From: JAWLDA01 sp041686855
GTDB taxonomy: Bacteria; Bacillota; Limnochordia; DTU080; RSA5
Assembly: GCA_041686855.1 (NCBI GenBank)
Contig: JAWLDA010000020.1
Location: forward strand, 1-64,000
DNA: 64,000 nt
Direction of reading: 5' to 3'
Shown: one piece after another, positions 58,232 through 64,000 of the stretch
How the letters are laid out: every line of letters starts with the position of its first letter
How positions within the stretch are numbered: position 1 is the stretch's first letter
Translations under genes and position numbers: made by a program
Notes under the pieces: generated by a model
The model's database searches: none
The model's input: the letters and a program-made list of their open reading frames with translations, nothing else
Told to the model about the DNA's origin: nothing

Positions 58232-60079
58232 TCAGGTTTCGAGTGGGGCCTTGTCCCGCAGAAGTCCCAGCTTCCGGGCGGTCCCATTGAGCTCGTAAAT
58301 CGTTGCTGTCGCCTCTTTCATCGCAGGCGTAACCCGGGACGCCAAAAAGACGACCCGACCGGCGGGATCGAGTGGACTGCGCCCAACACGCCCTGCCATT
58401 TGAATCAGCGACGCCGCGTCCCACACTCGCTCGAAGTCGGCCGCGAAGACGACGGCATCGAGGTGCGGCAGCGTGATCCCTCGTTCCAACACCGTGGTGG
58501 AGACCAGCACATCGATGTGTCCCTCTTCGATCCTGCGCAACTTCTCAGAGCGCTCCGCATCCCCCGCGTGGACGGATGTGACAGTGAGTCGCTCGGCTGC
58601 TGCCTGAATTCCGTCCGCGACTTGCGTGCACAACGAAACCGACGGGACGAAGACGAGGACGCGTCGGCCCTTTCTGACACTCTCATCGATCACGTCGAGC
58701 AGAGGCGCGAGATCCGGAGTTGAGGAAGCCGACCGCCCGATGGGGACGGCCCCTCGCACACGGACTACCTCGGGAATCGGCAAGGGGTGTCCGTGGGGCC
58801 GCGCGGGCAACATGTGCAGTGCCCAGCCTTCCCGTTGGGACTGCTGAAGAATAGCGGGCGATGGTGTCGCGCTCATAGCGATCGTACGTCCGTGCGGCTG
58901 CAGCGCGGTCTCGACCGCGTCAAGTAGCCACGGCTCGCGGTTGAGAGGGTACGCGTCCACCTCGTCGATGATCGCGACGTCAAAGGCCTGAAAGAAACGG
59001 AGTGTCTGGTGAACCGTCGCCACGACAATCGGGGCACGCGTGTATCGTTCGGCAGTACCGCCAAAGAGAGCGGCCACGTCGACCCCGTCGAAGACCTCGC
59101 TCAAGCGCCGACCCAGTTGCTCGACGACGTCCCGCCGCGGCACTGCGAAGAGAGCGCGCCCTCCCTTTTCCACAATGCGACGAATACACTCGTACGTCAC
59201 CTCCGTCTTGCCCGCCCCACAGGCTGCCCAGACCAAGGCGTCGCCCTCAGCTTCAAGCAACGCTTGAGAGATGGTGCTCTGCTGTGGAGTTAAGGGAAAA
59301 GCCACATTGAGAGCGATTGAGCGGCCCTTCCCCGACTCGGAGTCGACGGGTTGAGGGCGCCGGTACAACGACGCGCAACCGGTCATGCGTCCAAGGGAGT
59401 GACACGTGTCGCACTGGGGACACGCATCCAAGCCACAGCGGTAACACGCGTAGCTACCAATCCGGGTCGAGCCACAACGCACGCAGTGCCAAGACTCAAG
59501 AGCGTGCGGCGTCCATTCGACAGCTGCCCGGCGCTGCAGATCGCCGTCACGCACTAAATTGGCGAGCGCGACATCGATCGCTGTGTCGACAACGATTCCC
59601 TCTTGCCCCAGCGCTGTGGCCACGTCGTCTGCGGTGTACGTCCTGCCTTCAAGTACACTACAAACTGCCTCTCGCAGCTCCGGGGACGTCGGACGCAGGC
59701 GGGAGAGCGTTGGCAGCAAGCCCTGACGCGGCCCCCACTCACTCGTCGCATCTTCGGCGCCTGGCCATCGCCAACGCACAGGGGGACCGAGCTGCGGAAA
59801 GCGGCCCGACAAAAAGCGTCGGATATGGCGTCGCAGGCGGTGCACAAGGAGCGCCCGTGAATCTCTTGACCGACGCCAGAGTCGGAGTCGGCGGCTTTGG
59901 GGAGGCTCGCTCAGCGCCCGCCTACTCCACTCGTGCCCCCATGCCGCAGCCGCTTCGGCGAACGCCAGGGGCACCAGCGGTGAGACGGCCGCGCCCTGCG
60001 GCTCCGCTCCTAATGGAGCGACGGCGAGCTTGGGCGCAGGCTCAGTGTGAGTAACCCACACCGCGAACGGCGGGTTCAC
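58232..60079 (-). CDS. comFA: ComFA-like DNA-uptake helicase with extended N-terminus
   Basis: 615 residues, about 150 longer than Bacillus ComFA. Residues 1-195 are extra and include a winged-helix-like stretch (about 135-185). A five-Cys zinc site (Cys199, 202, 212, 215 and 220-226) precedes the motor: Walker A AACGAGKTE (285-293), IIDEVDAYP, SATPSP and VGRSPLDPAGR. ComFA drives DNA import during transformation. The stop of the Nudix gene overlaps its start by 4 bp. Confidence 0.9.
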   Translation of the reverse strand: MNPPFAVWVTHTEPAPKLAVAPLGAEPQGAAVSPLVPLAFAEAAAAWGHEWSRRALSEPPQSRRLRLWRRSRDSRALLVHRLRRHIRRFLSGRFPQLGPPVRWRWPGAEDATSEWGPRQGLLPTLSRLRPTSPELREAVCSVLEGRTYTADDVATALGQEGIVVDTAIDVALANLVRDGDLQRRAAVEWTPHALESWHCVRCGSTRIGSYACYRCGLDACPQCDTCHSLGRMTGCASLYRRPQPVDSESGKGRSIALNVAFPLTPQQSTISQALLEAEGDALVWAACGAGKTEVTYECIRRIVEKGGRALFAVPRRDVVEQLGRRLSEVFDGVDVAALFGGTAERYTRAPIVVATVHQTLRFFQAFDVAIIDEVDAYPLNREPWLLDAVETALQPHGRTIAMSATPSPAILQQSQREGWALHMLPARPHGHPLPIPEVVRVRGAVPIGRSASSTPDLAPLLDVIDESVRKGRRVLVFVPSVSLCTQVADGIQAAAERLTVTSVHAGDAERSEKLRRIEEGHIDVLVSTTVLERGITLPHLDAVVFAADFERVWDAASLIQMAGRVGRSPLDPAGRVVFLASRVTPAMKEATATIYELNGTARKLGLLRDKAPLET

Positions 60080-60648
60080 CCCTCTACCTCCGAGAGCGGG
60101 CGGACCGCAAACGACTCGACGCTGTGATCAGCGGTGTATGCCACACGAATGAAGCTCGGCTCGGGCTGCGGTTGCAGTATGTAGCGCAAAATGTGCCGAT
60201 CGACGTCGGGAAGCGTCCATGTCTCAAGCTCCGCCACGGGGATCCAGGCCAACTCCCCTTCGTCCGAGGCCGCCATCTCCCCCTCGTACTCGTCGCATCC
60301 AAAGACGAAGAGAAGCCAGTTATACGCGTCGCCCCCAACTTCCGAACAGACGGCCCGCAAAACAGGTCTTGCGATGCGAAGCTGCGTCTCTTCGCACACC
60401 TCCCGGATGATCGCCTGGCGCGGGTCTTCCCCGTCTTGTATCTTGCCGCCCGGAGCCGTCCAATGGTTAGCGAAGGGCTCCTTGCGTCGCCGCAACATCA
60501 GCAGCCGATCGTCGACACAGAGGTAACAAAGCGTGCTGAGTCGTTGTGTCTCACGCTCAATGAGCGACCGTGGATCGATTGCATACCCCAGCTCGGCCAG
60601 GTAGCGCCGGACCGGCCGCAGCGCTACCCCCTGTTGGAAAGGGCTCAA
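60076..60648 (-). CDS. Nudix hydrolase
   Basis: 190 residues. The Nudix box is complete (GGKIQDGEDPRQAIIREVCEE). It is preceded by about 35 extra residues and followed by about 80. The likely substrate is a nucleoside diphosphate linked to another group; mutT-type cleaning is possible. First gene of a pair with comFA. Confidence 0.88.
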   Translation of the reverse strand: MSPFQQGVALRPVRRYLAELGYAIDPRSLIERETQRLSTLCYLCVDDRLLMLRRRKEPFANHWTAPGGKIQDGEDPRQAIIREVCEETQLRIARPVLRAVCSEVGGDAYNWLLFVFGCDEYEGEMAASDEGELAWIPVAELETWTLPDVDRHILRYILQPQPEPSFIRVAYTADHSVESFAVRPLSEVEG

Positions 60649-60676
60649 ATGGCTTCCCCTCCTTGCGTTTAATCGG

Positions 60677-61357
60677 TTACCGTCGCCGTTCGACGACTTC
60701 GGTTTGCTGCCGTAACTTTACAATGCTGTGGGCCGGATAGTATCCCCGGAGGACGGCATTGGCGTATACCAACGTATCGGGACCGATCAGAGTCCCTGGA
60801 CTCGTGACGGAGTTGCAACCGGTCTGCACCCGATCGCCAACCACCGCGCCAAACTTGCGCAAACCTGTCGACACCCGTCCCTCTGGGCTTTCGACGTCGA
60901 CCATGCCACCGTCATTTTTGAGGTTAGAGAGCTTTGTGCCGGCGCCCAAGTTAACGTCGTTCCCCAAAATCGAGTCGCCAACGTAGTTGAAGTGGGGCGC
61001 CTGCGCGCCGTCCAAGAGAATTGATCGCTTTACTTCGGTCGCATGACCGATGACGCAGTCGGCCCCGGTCACGCAGTAACCGCGCACATACGCACCGTGG
61101 CGCACAACGGTGCCCGGCCCTAATAACGTCGGGCCTTGAACCATGGCCCCTGCCTCGACCACGGCGCCGGAAGCTATGTAGACGTCTCCCACGATCCATG
61201 CGCCCTCGTCAACACGCCCCTCGATCCGGGACGTGGCGCGCTCGCGTGCGTACTCATCAAGTCGTGCCAAGGCGTCCCACACATGCTCCAAATTCGCGAA
61301 GATCTCGGCGTGTGCGTACCCGCCGACGTCGAAGAACGCGGTCGGATTAAAGCTCAA
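60677..61357 (-). CDS. Left-handed beta-helix nucleotidyl/acyltransferase-like protein
   Basis: 226 residues. The body is a hexapeptide-repeat beta-helix (GDVYIASGAVVEAGAMV, GPTLLGPGTVVRHGAYV). Resembles the C-terminal half of UDP-GlcNAc pyrophosphorylase-type proteins, but with no nucleotidyltransferase domain. Probably an acyltransferase-like or scaffold; substrate unknown. Precedes lnt by 87 bp on the same strand. Confidence 0.8.
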   Translation of the reverse strand: MSFNPTAFFDVGGYAHAEIFANLEHVWDALARLDEYARERATSRIEGRVDEGAWIVGDVYIASGAVVEAGAMVQGPTLLGPGTVVRHGAYVRGYCVTGADCVIGHATEVKRSILLDGAQAPHFNYVGDSILGNDVNLGAGTKLSNLKNDGGMVDVESPEGRVSTGLRKFGAVVGDRVQTGCNSVTSPGTLIGPDTLVYANAVLRGYYPAHSIVKLRQQTEVVERRR

Positions 61358-61444
61358 GGAGAATTCCCCCTGTCAATGTGTTGCCATTTTAACACAGCCC
61401 GCGGCGATGCAGCACCGCAAACAGCCTCCCTAGGATATGTAACC

Positions 61445-63136
61445 CTAACTAAAGAGCATGCCGCGCCGCCGGCGTCCCGACCATACGTCGAGGGCGCCCA
61501 TCCCCAGGAGGAGAATCAGGCCCGCGCCGACCGGCCAGTCGCCCCAGCGGGTGTAAAGCGTTGCCTCTCCCTCCCGTGCCGGAACTGTCGCTATGAGCGT
61601 ACTCTCCACATCGATCGCAGCCTGTGCCTCGACGGCTCCCGTCGGACCGACGACCAGGGTCGGCCCCGTCGTCGCAGCTTGGGTAACGACAATTCTGTGC
61701 TCTGCCGCACGAAACGAGAGGAAGGCCCGCTCCAAGTGGGCGAGCGACCCGATCCGACTGAGCGCCGCTACGTAGTGGAGACTTTGGGCGCCGGCGCGCA
61801 CGGCGGCGCGCGCGAGCCGGGGGTCGACGACGTCGGAGCAGATCCCTATTCCTATGGTCGTGGACCACTCTGAGTCAAAGAGCCGTACGGGCCGAATCTC
61901 CCGCCCCGCTTCGTACTGTGCTTCCGCGATCGGAATCACGGAGATTTTGTCGTACACAGCATGCACGTGGCCCAAGGCCGTCACAATCTGAGCGCTATTG
62001 TGCTGAACCGAACCTCTATCACCCCTTGCTCCCCCTACTCCAGAAGAACGGGTGGTCCACCGGGGTAGACCGGCGAGGAGCGTCACGTTCTGGGCTGACA
62101 CAAAGGCGAGGATCTCGGTCCGAAGCCTGGAATTGGCCAACGCAGCGATGTGCAGCGTGGTCTCCGGCCATACGACGAGGATCGGTTGCGAACGCTCGGC
62201 TCGGGCCACCCCTTCACGCGAGAGCGCCAGCACTCGTTGGAGTAGGGCGAGTTGCCCGGCCTCCCCACCTTGTAATGCCTCGCGGTAATCTTGGGGGGTG
62301 AAACCAGGCTGAACCGCGACGAGGGTAAACGCGGTCGCTTGGGCGCTAGATGGGTCCGGCGCCTCAGCATCGAGGGGCCGCGAGCCCGCGAAGACCTCTG
62401 ATGTGACTGTGAGAGATTCACCGCCGTAATTCAATGAAGATGAGAGATCAACCAGACTCCCCCTCGAAAAGAGGACGGCGACAAACACAGCAACGGCCAG
62501 CGTTGTGCCACCCCGGGCGCGCTGGCGCTGTGCCCAACCCCGCACGCGGCGATCGGGCGACTCCGCCCACAGACGGAACGCCTTCAATGCGAGCAAGGTG
62601 ACCCCGTTCATACCGACAATCATGCCGCTGACAAGGTGCACCCCTCCATAAGCCGCTACATCGAGCGCAAACGAGGACTGCCATTGCGTCAGACCCAGGT
62701 ACGGAGCGAATCCTAAAGCGAGGGAGCGCCACACGTACTCTAACCCGATCCAGAGCGCCGGCGCGATCACGGCGGAGCGCAGGGGCCCCGCCGTCTGACC
62801 GAGCGTACACTTCTGGTAAAGAATGGCAAAGAAAAGAAGGAAAAACGTGAGCAAGAATGTGACGACGAGCGTGCCGGCGACCCGATCCACCAGACTTCCG
62901 TCCTCAACGCTCAGGAGCGGATAGAATAAGCCGCCGCCCCACACCAAACCCCCGAAGAGCGTGCCGATCCACAGCCGGCCCAGGCTCGGACCGGGCGTCC
63001 GCCAGGCGGCCAGCAAGGGGACGAGAGCGATCCAGGCGAGCCCCGCAAGGTTAAAGGGCGGGTAAGCGAGGAGGAGCAGCAGCCCTGAGACGGCGGGAGC
63101 GAGGACATGTCCTACCGAGGGCCGGTAACGACGCAT
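61445..63136 (-). CDS. lnt: Apolipoprotein N-acyltransferase
   Basis: 563 residues from ATG 63136, one base after the panD stop with GAGG 6 nt upstream. An N-terminal domain of about six helices is followed by the nitrilase-like domain with Glu in VVWPETT, Lys in YDKISVIPIAE and Cys in GIGICSDVV. Lnt N-acylates lipoproteins in the outer leaflet of the inner membrane, typical of diderms and rare in Bacillota. Confidence 0.88.
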   Translation of the reverse strand: MRRYRPSVGHVLAPAVSGLLLLLAYPPFNLAGLAWIALVPLLAAWRTPGPSLGRLWIGTLFGGLVWGGGLFYPLLSVEDGSLVDRVAGTLVVTFLLTFFLLFFAILYQKCTLGQTAGPLRSAVIAPALWIGLEYVWRSLALGFAPYLGLTQWQSSFALDVAAYGGVHLVSGMIVGMNGVTLLALKAFRLWAESPDRRVRGWAQRQRARGGTTLAVAVFVAVLFSRGSLVDLSSSLNYGGESLTVTSEVFAGSRPLDAEAPDPSSAQATAFTLVAVQPGFTPQDYREALQGGEAGQLALLQRVLALSREGVARAERSQPILVVWPETTLHIAALANSRLRTEILAFVSAQNVTLLAGLPRWTTRSSGVGGARGDRGSVQHNSAQIVTALGHVHAVYDKISVIPIAEAQYEAGREIRPVRLFDSEWSTTIGIGICSDVVDPRLARAAVRAGAQSLHYVAALSRIGSLAHLERAFLSFRAAEHRIVVTQAATTGPTLVVGPTGAVEAQAAIDVESTLIATVPAREGEATLYTRWGDWPVGAGLILLLGMGALDVWSGRRRRGMLFS

Positions 63137-63137
63137 G

Positions 63138-63509
63138 TTAATCCTCTTCGGACGGCTTAACTTCGGTCGGCTTATTCTCCGCGTCGACAAAGATCACCCG
63201 AGGCTTGTACCCTCGGGCCTCCTCGTCGCCGATCAACGCATACGAGATAATGATGACGATATCACCGGGTTGGCCGAGGCGAGCTGCCGCTCCGTTGAGG
63301 CACACATCCCCTTTGCCCCGCTCACCTGGAATCGCGTACGTCTCCAGTCGAGCGCCGTTGTTGCAGTTGACGACTTGAACGCGCTCGTAGGCGAGAATGT
63401 CGGCCCGTTCCATCAAGTCGATGTCGATGGTGACACTCCCGCGGTAGTTGAGATTTGCATCCGTCAGCGTCGCCCGATGTATTTTTGACTTGCACAATGT
63501 TCGCATCAT
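63138..63509 (-). CDS. panD: Aspartate 1-decarboxylase PanD
   Basis: 123 residues. The self-cleavage site is the Gly-Ser in YRGSVTID, giving a pyruvoyl cofactor. It makes beta-alanine for pantothenate. Sits between panC and lnt; its start is ATG 63509 or the next codon, also ATG. Confidence 0.96.
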   Translation of the reverse strand: MMRTLCKSKIHRATLTDANLNYRGSVTIDIDLMERADILAYERVQVVNCNNGARLETYAIPGERGKGDVCLNGAAARLGQPGDIVIIISYALIGDEEARGYKPRVIFVDAENKPTEVKPSEED

Positions 63510-63526
63510 ATGACGTTCATATACCC

Positions 63527-64000
63527 CTATTGTGAGTGTGGAAAGACGATGTTGTCGATGAGTCGCGTCGCCCCCAGGTGTACGGCGACTGCCACCATCA
63601 CTCGTCCTCCAATCCAGGTTACAGGCTGGAGGGTTTCGGCGTCAACCACTTCGACGTACTGCTCACGCAGGCGCGGATGTGCAGCAAATACGCTGCGGAC
63701 GGCTTGCTTGATCACGTCGGGGTCCTGGACGCCCCGCTCCAACTGCTCCAGGGCGGCATGCAATCCTTGGTAGACAGCGGCCGCGTCCTTGCGTTCCTCA
63801 GGTTGGAGGTACCGATTACGGGTGCTCATGGCCAGCCCGTCCGCCTCTCGCACCGTCGGAACGGCCGCAATCCTCACGGGGATGTTGAGGTCGTCGACCA
63901 TGCGACGGACGACAGCTAATTGTTGACCGTCCTTCTCTCCAAAGAACGCCACGTCCGGCAGAACGATCAGCAACAGCTTTGTCACTACTGTGGTCACGCC
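63527..64000 (-). CDS. panC: Pantothenate synthetase PanC, 3' part
   Basis: The window ends inside the gene; only about 157 C-terminal residues are present. PDVAFFGEKDGQQLAVVRRMV and STRNRYLQPEERKDA are PanC motifs. It joins pantoate and beta-alanine using ATP. Its 5' end lies beyond the right edge, and it precedes panD by 17 bp. Confidence 0.95.
   Translation of the reverse strand, partial: GVTTVVTKLLLIVLPDVAFFGEKDGQQLAVVRRMVDDLNIPVRIAAVPTVREADGLAMSTRNRYLQPEERKDAAAVYQGLHAALEQLERGVQDPDVIKQAVRSVFAAHPRLREQYVEVVDAETLQPVTWIGGRVMVAVAVHLGATRLIDNIVFPHSQ

Overview
The window reads as chromosome of a GC-rich, diderm relative of the Bacillota. Gene order matches Bacillus-type chromosomes in several blocks (comFC-flgM-csrA-hpf-secA-prfB; a MinJ-like PDZ protein next to CtpB and uvrBA; tsaE-tsaB-rimI-tsaD; CIRCE-controlled groESL; mazEF). 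The same stretch also encodes outer-membrane machinery: an RND efflux pump with adaptor and two TolC-family proteins, two SLH-less beta-barrel proteins and apolipoprotein N-acyltransferase. I cannot name a genus. No rRNA or tRNA gene, insertion sequence, prophage or CRISPR array was seen. All but three genes lie on the minus strand.

Layout. 1-1596: a nested tandem-repeat block without credible genes. 1597-8800: an efflux operon (adaptor, then an RND pump fused in frame to a TolC domain, then a second TolC-like protein that seems to lack its beta-barrel segments). 8960-11151: groESL with promoter and perfect CIRCE. 11205-16328: moaC, a lipoprotein, an aldo/keto reductase and the t6A operon. 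16568-21442: orphan receiver, DedA protein, asparaginase, C26 peptidase, mazEF and a divergent XRE regulator. 21487-28026: phosphosugar isomerase, sugar-ABC ATPase and two barrel proteins with long leaders. 28027-30641: HAD phosphatase and a DUF2089/DUF4097 envelope-response pair. 30807-39525: uvrB-uvrA-uvrC-M1 peptidase with promoter and probable LexA box. 39557-49091: cell-envelope block (polysaccharide deacetylase, MinJ-like, CtpB, YitT, WecG/TagA, CsaB, DUF5693, LmeA-like). 49118-54687: prfB (programmed +1 frameshift), secA, hpf, csrA and flgM, with most of the usual flagellar genes missing. 54803-60648: comFC, JAMM peptidase with a cysteine synthase, sugar kinase, comFA and Nudix. 60677-64000: beta-helix transferase, lnt, panD and the 3' part of panC.

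Most neighbours overlap by 4 bp (ATGA, GTGA or TTGA), indicating long translationally coupled operons. The strongest candidates for something unusual are the RND-TolC fusion paired with a barrel-less TolC protein, the structured ~385-nt leader of hpf, the paired leaders of the two barrel proteins, the JAMM-cysteine synthase pair without a visible carrier protein, and the nested repeats at the left edge.
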